Source: JBBQVZ01 sp963695975
GTDB taxonomy: Bacteria > Actinomycetota > UBA4738 > HRBIN12
NCBI GenBank assembly: GCA_963695975.1
Contig: CAVOIB010000004.1
Coordinates: forward strand, 149,586-213,585
Direction: 5' to 3'
Length of the DNA stretch: 64,000 nt
Below the pieces are notes generated by a model. The model saw only the letters and a program-made list of their open reading frames with translations, ran no database searches and was not told the origin of the DNA. Numbering within the stretch: position 1 is the stretch's first letter; the number at the start of each line of letters is the position of its first letter. This document shows positions 55,707 through 63,758 of the stretch, piece after piece. Both the position numbers and the translations under genes were made by a program.

Positions 55707-57184
55707 TTGCGCACACGGATACTCGCTGCCCTCGCGGGCCTGACGCTCCTGGGGATCCAGGCGGTCGGGGCCACGCCGGCTCGTGCCGCCACCGTCTCGC
55801 CGAACGTCAACATCACGCGTCTGGGCGGCAACCAGTCGGAGGCCGCCATCGCGATCGATCCGCTCGATCCGAACCACGTCGTGGAGCTCGCCAACAGGGT
55901 GTACGGCGCGGGCATGGTCCTCGCGGTGAGCGACGACGGCGGCGCGACGTGGGGCGTGTCGGACTTCGGGCGGAACGACGCGTTCGGGAGGGCCTGCTGC
56001 GATCCGACGCTCTCGTGGGACGCGTTCGGCAACCTGTTCATGGGGTGGCTGACCCTGGACGACGGCGGTTCGGTCCCCGTCGCGATCAGCACCGACGGGG
56101 GCCAGAAGTTCTCGATGCTGAAGGTCCTGCGGCCGAACCCTCCCAGGGTTCCGCTCCGAGCCCGGTGTCGCGCTCTCCGCACGGCGCGAGGGCGACCCCG
56201 GCGAGGAGGAGAAGCCGGGCGGTCTGGAGAAGGAGCGCGAGCCGAGCCCCAAAGGCTCGTTCATCGACCAGCCGACCATCACGACCGGCGCCGGCTCGGT
56301 CTGGGTGACGTGGAACAACAACGGTCTCATGCAGGCGGCGGGCGCGAAGGTCAGCGGCCTGGGCCGCGTGGCGAAGTTCAAGAGCCGGCAGGACATCCGC
56401 AACACGGGTGAGCTGCAGCTTCGGCGACATCTCGATCGGGCCCGCCGGCGAGGTGTACGAGGTGTGCACGAAGGACAAGCGCGGGTCCAACCCCGAAAGC
56501 GCGAGCATCCGCGCCGCGACCGACCCCGACGGTCTGGGGCCGAAGGGGTTCACGGAGGCGAAGGTGATCGGCTCGACGAACGTGGTGCCGTTCGACTACA
56601 TCCCGCCGCAGCGAGCTCGCAGCGTGGACGCCGAGCCGGGGCTCGCGTGGGACACGGTGGCGACCAGTCCCCACCTTGGCCGGCTCTACCTGATCTGGAC
56701 CGACGAGCAGCCGAACGAGAGCAGCGACACCGATACCTGGTTGCGGTTCTCCGACGACGGCGGCACCACGTGGAGCACGCCCGCCCGCGTGAACGACGTC
56801 ACGACGAACGCGCAGTTCCTGCCGCGGATCGCGCTCGATCCCACGACCGGCAACCTGGCGATCGGGTGGCACGACGCGCGGAACGACGCCGGTGACATGT
56901 CGTTCGGCGACACCGACGGGAGGCCCAACACCGATGCGATGTACTACCTGACGTTCAGCACGGACGGCGGGCAGACGTTCGCGCCCTCGGTGCAGGTGAG
57001 CCAGGGCGTGTCGAACGCCGCCGACGCGCGGAACGGCATCGACTACGGCGACTACACGGGCCTGGCGTTCTCCGCAGGCGTCGCGATGCCCGCGTGGTCC
57101 GACAACTCGAACAGCACGGGCGACAACCCTGCGGGCGCGCTCCGCACCTTCGACATCTACACCGCGCGGGTGAGCGTGGTCTAA
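55707..57184 (+). CDS. Secreted Asp-box (BNR/sialidase-like) protein, frameshifted
   Basis: This exported beta-propeller-like protein starts at TTG 55707, six bases after AAGGAG. A signal peptide LAALAGLTLLGIQAVGATPARA is cleaved near residue 27. Four or more Asp boxes are visible (SDDGGATWG, STDGGQKFS, SDDGGTTWS, STDGGQTFA), as in sialidases and related glycan-binding proteins. The frame shifts +1 near 56140-56160 and again near 56405-56416. The middle segment reads QPTITTGAGSVWVTWNNN and the last one FGDISIGPAGEVYEVC. With both corrected it would be about 490 residues. Catalytic sialidase residues are not recognisable, so enzymatic activity is unproven. Confidence 0.75.
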
Positions 57185-57190
57185 GTCGCC

Positions 57191-57485
57191 TCAGGCGTCG
57201 AGCGGCTCTCGTTCCTCGAGTTGGGTCAGATCGATGAGCTGCTCGCGCTCTGGCGAGGCCGCGCCGGATCTCGGCCAGGAGCTGCTCGGGCGCGACCCCG
57301 TAGAACGTGGCGAGGTCGCAGAACCGCTGCAGTGAGATCTGCCGCTCGCCGCGCTCGTAGCCGGCTACAGCGGTCGGCGTGAACGCGCGGCTCGATCGTT
57401 CGCCGACGTCTCGAAGCGTGAGTCCTGCGGCGATGCGGGCCCGCCGCAGCGCTCGGCCCGCCTCCGCCGAGATGGGTACGCCCAC
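57191..57485 (-). CDS. BldD-like XRE-family regulator, frameshifted at its C-terminus
   Basis: This is a small helix-turn-helix protein. The DNA-binding part reads GRALRRARIAAGLTLRDVGE ... TAVAGYERGERQISLQRFCDLATFYGVAPEQLL, very like the BldD N-terminal domain. An extra base near 57258-57262 breaks the frame; past it the other frame gives EQLIDLTQLEEREPLDA and TGA at 57193-57191. The GTG at 57485 is a reasonable start. It lacks the long C-terminal domain that binds cyclic di-GMP in Streptomyces BldD. It is divergent from the histidine kinase gene and may control it. Confidence 0.72.
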
Positions 57486-57605
57486 GCTTCGCCTGTCCTT
57501 CGCCTGTCCGGGGGGACGGGTGACCCTACGCCACCGATCGGCGACGTTGATGCGCCCCCGACCGTATGTTTCCTGCGCCGCCATCGTCCGTTCGCACCAC
57601 GGAAG

Positions 57606-57635
57606 TTGACAAGAACACGCTCCGCGTCCGACACT
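57606..57635 (+). promoter_or_regulatory. Promoter candidate for the histidine kinase
   Basis: A perfect TTGACA (57606-57611) is followed after 18 bases by GACACT (57630-57635), placing transcription start about 20 bases before the kinase GTG at 57661. The -10 is only a fair match. Confidence 0.4.
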
Positions 57636-57660
57636 GCTTCCCCTGAGCCGGGGGGACCAG

Positions 57661-59234
57661 GTGGAACAGTCCGCATCGCCCGCAACGGACGACCGACGCG
57701 CGGACCGAGGTCCGAACGGTTCTTCGGCACGGCTCATCACCTCCACCGTCGAATGGGTCCGCAAGGCCGTGTCGTGGGACGGTGCCACGGTTCAGGTGCT
57801 CCTCCCCGACGAGCGCGGCGATCTTCGTCCGATCGCGGCGGTCGGAGAGCCGGTGGTGAGTGGACGGCTCCGTTCGGCCCGGCGTCGCCAGGTGTTCGAG
57901 ACCGGTCGCCCGATCCGGGTCGGCGCTTCGGAGTCCCGCAGGGTGCTCGCTCGACATCCTCCCGCTCGTCGCCGACGGCTCCGCGATCGGCGTGTTGGAG
58001 ATCGTCGCTCGCACGGCGCGACTCGACGAGCGGCGGGAGATCATCGACGCGGTGGTCGGTCAGGCGGCGCTCGTCTTCCGAAGCGTCCGGGAGAAGACCG
58101 AGACCGATTCCGCCCTCGTGGCGATGGGGGCAGAGCTCCGCCTGGCCGCCGAGCTCCTCCGGGCCGGGTCGCCGGCCTCGGCCGTCAAGAGCGCGGTGCG
58201 GCTGTGCTTCGAACGGCTCGGCGTGCCGGTCGCCGGGCTGCTTCCCGATCGGGCGGGAACGGGCTGGTTCGTCGTCGCGGCGCACGGGCTCGGGTCGAGC
58301 AAGCGGGCCGAGCTCCGCCGATCCCTCGAAGAGGTGAGCGTCCTCACCCCGACCGACGATCTGCGGCGCCGGCTCGCCGGTCGGTTCGCCGCCATCGTCG
58401 ACCGCACGGACGCGCACGCGGTCGACGCCGGCGACGCGATCCTGCTCGTCGCCGACGCGTCACTCGCCGAGGGGGAGTTCCTCCGGAGCGTCGCCTCGCT
58501 TCTGGGCGAAGCGCTCGACCGCATCGGGACGGTGGGGTGGGCGCAGCTCCGGAACGAACACCTCGACCTGGCCATCGCCCTGACGGCGCACGAGCTCCGG
58601 GGCCCGCTCGCCGGGGCGAGGGCCGCCCTCGATCGGGTGACCGTCCCCAGCGCCGACACCGGAAGCAGGGCGCTGTTGCGCCGGACCCAGGACGAGCTGC
58701 GGCAGATGTCCGATCTGGTGGATCCCCTGTTGCGCTGGTCGGCGGGGTCCGGCTCGCTCCAGATGCGCCGAGACCGATCTGATGCGGATCGTGCGCGAAG
58801 CGGTGGAGTCCTGCTCGTTGGAGTTCCCGGACCGGTCCGTGATCGTGGAAGGGCCGGACGGGGTGCCCGTTCGGGCGGACGCGCAGGAGCTCCGCGGCGC
58901 CGTGGCCAACGTGGTCAGGAACGCCCTCGGGTACTCGCCCCCGACCACCCCGGTGATCGTCTGCGTCGAGACCGACGGGGACGTGGCGCGCGTGCTCGTG
59001 CGCGATCGGGGCCCGGGGATCCCCGCGGCGGAGCGCCATCTCATCTTCGACCCCTTCGCGCGGGGAGGGGCCGCCGACGGAGGACGCGGAGGCAAGGGGC
59101 TCGGTCTGTTCATCGCGCGGCGGGTCGTCGAGGCGCACGGAGGGGTGATCGGTCTTCGACCGGTCCGTCCGGGCGCCGAGTTCTGCATCGAGCTGCCGCT
59201 CGCGGACGGAAGGAGCACGCTATCCGCGTCCTGA
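57661..59234 (+). CDS. GAF-type sensor histidine kinase, frameshifted
   Basis: This soluble sensor kinase has two GAF-like N-terminal regions, a dimerisation domain with the phospho-histidine in LTAHELRGPLAGARAALD, and a HATPase domain (NVVRNALGYSPP, RDRGPGIPAAERHLIFDPF, GKGLGLFIARRVVEAHGG). No membrane segment is seen, so it senses a cytoplasmic signal. The frame changes by +1 near 57945-57951 and near 58764-58768; after both it runs to TGA 59234, about 523 residues in all. It overlaps the response regulator by 13 bases, making the two an obvious pair. The domains either side of each slip are intact, which favours error over decay. Confidence 0.78.
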
Positions 59235-59860
59235 TCGTCGACGACCATCTGCTGTTCGCCGAGGCGATCGCGCAGAGTCTGTCCGCGATGGGGATGGAGC
59301 CGGTCGACGTCGTCTCGAACGGGCGCGACGCGCTCCGCGCCGTGCGCGAGGAGCGGCCGGACCTCGTGCTCGTGGACATCGGCCTGCCCGACGGGCACGG
59401 GATCGCGCTCGGCAGGGCGATCCTGGAGGAGGCGCCCGGCACGAAGGTCGTCGCGCTGACCGCGCTCGAGGACGAGGCCGCGGTCCAGGACGCCCTCCGT
59501 TCCGGTCTGCACGGCTACCTGACGAAGAACACCGAGCCCGCGCAGTTCCGGCGCGCGCTCGAGAGCGTCGCCGACGGGCAGACGGTCTTCCCGCACCGGC
59601 TCGGGAAGCAGGCCGGCCGGTCCAACGGCCACCGGTCGCACGACGAGCTGTTGGCCGAGCAGCTCACGGCGCGCGAGGTCGAGGTCCTGCAGCTCCTCAC
59701 CGAGGGAGCGTCGAGCCGCGACATCGCGGAACAGCTCACACTCTCGCCGAACACCGTTCGAACGCACGTGCAGGGGATCCTCTCGAAGCTCCAGGTGCAC
59801 TCGCGACTGGAAGCGGCCGCCTTCGCCGTACGTCACGACCTGGTGAAACTCCGCACCTGA
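59222..59860 (+). CDS. NarL-type response regulator with apparent ATC start
   Basis: This regulator of about 212 residues has receiver residues IVDDH, phosphoacceptor Asp in LVDIGLPDGHG, Lys in YLTKN and a LuxR helix-turn-helix (LTAREVEVLQLLTEGASSRDI ... SPNTVRTHVQGILSKL). It is the partner of the kinase it overlaps. The coding sequence needs to start near IRVLIVDD. The only well-placed codon is ATC at 59222, exactly six bases after AAGGAG (59210-59215). No ATG, GTG or TTG lies near it in frame. Either a rare ATC start is used or an original ATG has been misread or mutated. Confidence 0.82.
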   Translation: MRVLIVDDHLLFAEAIAQSLSAMGMEPVDVVSNGRDALRAVREERPDLVLVDIGLPDGHGIALGRAILEEAPGTKVVALTALEDEAAVQDALRSGLHGYLTKNTEPAQFRRALESVADGQTVFPHRLGKQAGRSNGHRSHDELLAEQLTAREVEVLQLLTEGASSRDIAEQLTLSPNTVRTHVQGILSKLQVHSRLEAAAFAVRHDLVKLRT

Positions 59861-59925
59861 GGGTCGTTCCTCCCCGCGCGACGTAGTTCCGCGGCCGACC
59901 GCGTCCCGGCCGAACGGCTTCACCC

Positions 59926-59990
59926 ACGTCGATCGACGTCATGGTCCGTCTGACGTATCGCGTTTACGTCGCGCGGCGCATGTATCGCGT
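59926..59990. repeat. Cluster of palindromes and direct repeats before the second regulator gene
   Basis: The 176-base gap between the two regulators holds a perfect 14-bp palindrome ACGTCGATCGACGT (59926-59939), an inverted repeat GACGTA-N7-TACGTC (59952-59970) and two direct copies of GTATCGCGT (59955-59963 and 59982-59990, 27 bases apart). These are plausible binding sites for a dimeric NarL-type regulator controlling the polysaccharide operon. Confidence 0.45.
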
Positions 59991-60036
59991 GCTTCGTCTC
60001 GTTACGGTCGACGCTCCGCCATGCCGAGGGGGCTAT

Positions 60037-60723
60037 GTGGCCGAGGGGGCCGGTGTCATCCGCGTGCTGCTCGCCGACGAGCAGTCGCTCTTCCGTGAGG
60101 CCGTCAAGGTCGTGCTGTCGAGCGAGGACGACCTTCTGGTCGTCGGCGAGGCGGTCGACGGGCTGCAGGCCGTCTCGGAGGTCGAGCGCACACGCCCCGA
60201 CGTCGCGCTGCTCGACGCCTCCCTCCCGAACTGCGACGGGATCCGCGCGACGCAGCAGATCAGCGTGCGGGTGCCCGACTGCCGGGTGATCGTGTTCAGC
60301 AACCAGGAGGACGAGCAGGTCCTGGTACAGGCGCTCGAGGCCGGGGCCAGCGGCTACCTTTCGAAGGGCTCGCCCCTGGCCGACCTGATCGACGCCACCC
60401 GTGCCGTCCACCGCGGGGAGGCCCTCGTGCCGCCCCGGATGCTCGGCGCGCTCCTGCAACGGCTGATCCTGCGGAGGCGCGAGCGCGACGAAGCGCTGAA
60501 GCGGATGGCCAAGCTCACCCGGCGCGAGCGTGAGGTCCTCGCGCTCGTCGCCCAGGGCGCCGACAACGACGTGATCGCGCAGCACCTGGTGATCAGCCCC
60601 GAGACGGCGCGCACGCACATCCAGAACGTGCTGGGCAAGCTCGACGTCCACTCGCGACTCGAGGCCGCGGCGTTCGTGACCCAGAACGGGCTCCTCGAGG
60701 ATCTGGCGGGAGCATCGCGATGA
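60037..60723 (+). CDS. NarL-type response regulator heading the polysaccharide operon
   Basis: This 228-residue regulator has a receiver with LLADEQ, phosphoacceptor Asp in LLDASLPNCDG and Lys in YLSKGSP. The helix-turn-helix is LTRREREVLALVAQGADNDVI ... SPETARTHIQNVLGKL. The start is set at GTG 60037 (GAGGGGGC upstream); the longer frame to 59941 would place the upstream palindromes inside the gene. Its stop overlaps the first PqqD-like gene (ATGA), so it is cotranscribed with the genes it may control. It resembles the preceding regulator, suggesting a duplication. Confidence 0.83.
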   Translation: MAEGAGVIRVLLADEQSLFREAVKVVLSSEDDLLVVGEAVDGLQAVSEVERTRPDVALLDASLPNCDGIRATQQISVRVPDCRVIVFSNQEDEQVLVQALEAGASGYLSKGSPLADLIDATRAVHRGEALVPPRMLGALLQRLILRRRERDEALKRMAKLTRREREVLALVAQGADNDVIAQHLVISPETARTHIQNVLGKLDVHSRLEAAAFVTQNGLLEDLAGASR

Positions 60724-61004
60724 GCATCCTCGTCCGGACAGGCAACCCGATCCGCAAGGCCGACGTCTGGCTCCGGCAGGCCGATAACGAAAACGTCGTC
60801 TACGACCCCGAGACGAGCGCCGTACACATCTTGAACGTCACGGCAACCGCCATCTGGGTGCTCTGCGACGGCGAGACGACGCCGGAGGAGATGGTGGCAG
60901 CGATCTGCGAGCTCTCCGGCCTGCCGCGCGAGGTGGTCGTGGAAGACGTTCGGAGGATCCTCCTGCAGTTCGAGGAGGCCGACATCTTGACGTGGAAGGC
61001 ATAG
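60720..61004 (+). CDS. PqqD-like protein 1
   Basis: This 94-residue protein has the PqqD/RiPP-recognition fold: NENVVYDPETSAVHILNVTATAIWVLCDGETTPEEMV, then a helix with LPREVVVEDVRRILLQFEEADIL. In PQQ and other peptide natural product pathways such domains bind the leader peptide and bring it to a modifying enzyme. No radical SAM enzyme or precursor peptide is recognisable nearby. It lies in tandem with a second copy two bases downstream. Confidence 0.82.
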   Translation: MSILVRTGNPIRKADVWLRQADNENVVYDPETSAVHILNVTATAIWVLCDGETTPEEMVAAICELSGLPREVVVEDVRRILLQFEEADILTWKA

Positions 61005-61005
61005 C

Positions 61006-61290
61006 GTGCCTGCCGTCAAGCCGAGGGTGCGCGAGGGCCTCACGATCGTGGAGCTCGATGGGGAGGCAGTCATCTACGACGAGGAAACGACGGAGCTCCA
61101 CCACCTGAACCGGACCGCGACGATCGTGCTCGGTCTCTGTGACGGCAGCGCGACGATGGCAGAGATGGCCGCGGACCTCTCCGCCGTCTTCGAGGCTCCG
61201 CTCAGCGAGGTGGAGCCGGAGGTTCGCGCGCTCGTCCGGCGATTCCGGAAGGTGCAGCTCCTCGAGCCCACCGGCGGACCTCCCCGATGA
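61006..61290 (+). CDS. PqqD-like protein 2
   Basis: This 94-residue tandem paralogue of the previous gene reads LDGEAVIYDEETTELHHLNRTATIVLGLCDGSATMAEMA, then LSEVEPEVRALVRRFRKVQLLEP. The GTG start is two bases after the first copy's stop, and the 3' end overlaps the polysaccharide dehydratase gene as ATGA. Two PqqD-like proteins directly coupled to a nucleotide-sugar dehydratase suggest a job in envelope glycan synthesis or in a peptide-glycan pathway not yet defined. Confidence 0.82.
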   Translation: MPAVKPRVREGLTIVELDGEAVIYDEETTELHHLNRTATIVLGLCDGSATMAEMAADLSAVFEAPLSEVEPEVRALVRRFRKVQLLEPTGGPPR

Positions 61291-63200
61291 AGGTGTCCAT
61301 GATCGAGACGAACGAGCTCGGATCGACCGACGCGGTCGGGTTGCCGAGCCGCATCGTGGGGCGAGTCCGCCGCGACGTGCCCCTCGCGATGCTCGACGCG
61401 GTCGTCGTCGTGCCCGCCTACCTGGTGCCGCTCGTCCTGCGATTCAACGGTGCTGTGCCGTCGAAGAACTGGAGGGATTTCTGGATCCTCCTGCCCGCCA
61501 TCGCGCTGATCCACCTGCTCAGCAACTACCTGTTCGGGCTCTACGGCCAGATGTGGCGGTACGCGGGTGTGCAGGAGGCGAGGCGCGTGGTCCTGTCGGG
61601 GATCACCAGCCTCGTCCTCGTGCTCGGACTCGTCCTGCTCGTCGGCCGCGCGAGCCACCCCCTGCCGCTCTCCGTGGCGGTGCTGGGGAGCGCGACGGCG
61701 ATGATGGTGTTCGGCGCCATCCGGTTCCAGAGTCGCCTCTTCGGATTCCGGCGCCGATCCGTCGAGCAAGGCGGCGGGACCCGGGTCCTGTTGATGGGTG
61801 CGGGGGACGCAGGAGCCCAGGTGCTGACCGACATCCATCGCAACCCCGAGCTCGGCCTCCAGGTCGTCGGACTGGTCGACGACGATCCGCGGAACCTCGG
61901 GCGCGCCCTTCACGGCGCCACGGTGCTCGGCGGGCGGTCCTCGATCCCGGCGCTCGCGCGGCAGCTCGGCGCCGATCAGCTGCTGCTGGCGATCCCGAGC
62001 GCCACGAGTGACGTGATCCGCGACGTCGCGACGTTGTGCGAAGAAGCCCGGGTGTCGCTGCGCGTGCTGCCGTCGGTCCGCCAACACGTCGATGCGCGCG
62101 TCACGGCCCGCGACCTGCGTGACCTGCGGATCGAAGACCTGCTGGGTCGCCGGCAGGTCGAGACGGATCTCGCGGCTGTCCGCCAGCTCCTACGAGGCAA
62201 GCGCGTGCTCATCACGGGGGCCGGAGGGTCCATCGGCGCCGAGATCGCGCGGCAGGTCAGCAACTTCGATCCCGCGAACCTGGCGCTCATGGACAACGAC
62301 GAGACGCACCTGCACGACCTGTTGGTCACGCTCGACGGTGCGCGCACGTCTTCGATCCTGGCCGACGTCCGCGATCGCGAGCGGATGCTCGAAGTGTTCC
62401 GCGAGCACCAGCCGCAGGTGGTCTTCCACGCCGCCGCCCACAAGCACGTGCCGATCCTGGAGGACCATCCGCAGGAGGCGCTCCTCACCAACGTCCTGGG
62501 CACCGCGAACGTGGTGGAGGCCGCCGCAGCCGTGCACACCGAGCGGTTCGTCCTGATCTCGACCGACAAGGCCGTGCGGCCGACGAGCGTGATGGGCGGT
62601 TCCAAGCGGATCGCCGAAGACATCGTGCGAGGTCTGTCGGGGAAGGGGACGATCCTTTGCGTCGTTCGCTTCGGGAACGTGCTGGGGAGCCGCGGGTCCG
62701 TGGTGCCGACGTTCCTCAACCAGATCGCCGCCGGGGGACCGGTGACGGTGACCGATCCGGCGATGACGCGGTACTTCATGAGCGTCCAGGAGGCGGTCCA
62801 GCTGGTGCTGCAGGCCAGCGCCTTAGCGCGCGGCGGCGAGGTCTTCACGCTCGAGATGGGCGAGGCGGTGAACATCCTCGATCTCGCGAACAACCTGATC
62901 AGGCTCTCTGGACGCGTGCCGGGTCGCGACATCGACGTGCAGGTGATCGGCGCTCGGCCGGGCGAGAAGAGCCACGAGGAGCTCGTCGACGACGACGAGG
63001 CGCCGGTGCCCGCCGGCCATCCGGGCATCGTGGTCGCCATGCCCCCGCGCCCGGACCCGGCAGCCCTGCGACGTTCGCCTCCGGGAGATGGAGGCGCTCG
63101 CCGGCGACGGTCGCCGCGACGAGCTCGCGGAGGTCATGCGTCGGGCCGGGGACGCCGCGCGCGGATCGGGTCCCCGTCGCGGTCGAGGGAGCCGTCGTGA
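61287..63200 (+). CDS. FlaA1/CapD-type nucleotide-sugar 4,6-dehydratase, membrane-anchored
   Basis: This protein of about 637 residues has four N-terminal membrane helices (about 35-150), then a first Rossmann domain (LLMGAGDAGAQVL). A second Rossmann domain follows with LITGAGGSIGAEI (about 308-320), DVRDRERM, VFHAAAHKHVPILEDHP and the catalytic STDKAVRPTSVMGGSKRIAE. The M-x3-K in place of Y-x3-K is typical of FlaA1-type UDP-GlcNAc 4,6-dehydratases that start capsule or exopolysaccharide synthesis. The last 45 residues are out of frame: an extra base near 63066-63082 hides REMEALAGDGRRDELAEVM. The natural end is therefore uncertain. Confidence 0.88.
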   Translation: MKVSMIETNELGSTDAVGLPSRIVGRVRRDVPLAMLDAVVVVPAYLVPLVLRFNGAVPSKNWRDFWILLPAIALIHLLSNYLFGLYGQMWRYAGVQEARRVVLSGITSLVLVLGLVLLVGRASHPLPLSVAVLGSATAMMVFGAIRFQSRLFGFRRRSVEQGGGTRVLLMGAGDAGAQVLTDIHRNPELGLQVVGLVDDDPRNLGRALHGATVLGGRSSIPALARQLGADQLLLAIPSATSDVIRDVATLCEEARVSLRVLPSVRQHVDARVTARDLRDLRIEDLLGRRQVETDLAAVRQLLRGKRVLITGAGGSIGAEIARQVSNFDPANLALMDNDETHLHDLLVTLDGARTSSILADVRDRERMLEVFREHQPQVVFHAAAHKHVPILEDHPQEALLTNVLGTANVVEAAAAVHTERFVLISTDKAVRPTSVMGGSKRIAEDIVRGLSGKGTILCVVRFGNVLGSRGSVVPTFLNQIAAGGPVTVTDPAMTRYFMSVQEAVQLVLQASALARGGEVFTLEMGEAVNILDLANNLIRLSGRVPGRDIDVQVIGARPGEKSHEELVDDDEAPVPAGHPGIVVAMPPRPDPAALRRSPPGDGGARRRRSPRRARGGHASGRGRRARIGSPSRSREPS

Positions 63201-63758
63201 GCGTCCGCACCGTCGTCGTCGCGCACCGCGAGACCCTCGCCGCCGAAGGCATCGCGGCAGCGCTCGGGCGGTACCCCGCGCTCGCACTCGTCGGCATCGC
63301 GACCAGTGCCGAAGAGACCGAGCGTTGCGCGCAGCAGGCGGATGCCGTCGCGATCGACGCCCGGATCCCCGGCGCCCTGGCGACCGTCGGTCGGTTGCTG
63401 AAGCGAGGCCTCCGCGTCGTCGTGATCGGCGGGGCGACGCCGGGCGACGACGGGGAAGGGGGCGTGGTCGTGAGCGTCGACGCGCCGATGGCTCACCTGG
63501 CGTCGGCGCTCGTGCCCGGGCGCGCAACCGATGGGCTCCGGAGCGGACGACCTGTCGACCCGGGAGACCCAGGTGCTCCGCCTGGCGGCGAAGGGGATGG
63601 CGGGCAAGCAGATCGCTCGTGCGCTCGGCATCAGTCCGAAGACGGTGGAGCAACACAAGACGCGCGCGTTCAGGCGGCTCGGGGTACCGAACCAGGCCGC
63701 CGCCGTGGCCGTGCTGACGGAGAAAGGGGGACGAGCGTGGAGCCCGTCCACTACCTGA
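63197..63758 (+). CDS. LuxR-type regulator with degenerate receiver, frameshifted
   Basis: A GTG at 63197 overlaps the preceding stop. The first part reads VRTVVVAHRETLAAEGIAAAL ... AVAIDARIPGALATVGRL, a receiver-like fold in which the usual acidic pair is replaced by Ala-His and the switch Lys is missing. After a +1 slip near 63525-63540 the frame gives LSTRETQVLRLAAKGMAGKQ and ISPKTVEQHKTRAFRRLGVP, a complete LuxR helix-turn-helix, to TGA 63758. About 187 residues in all. The altered pocket suggests phosphorylation-independent control. It overlaps the Wzz-like gene downstream. Confidence 0.72.
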
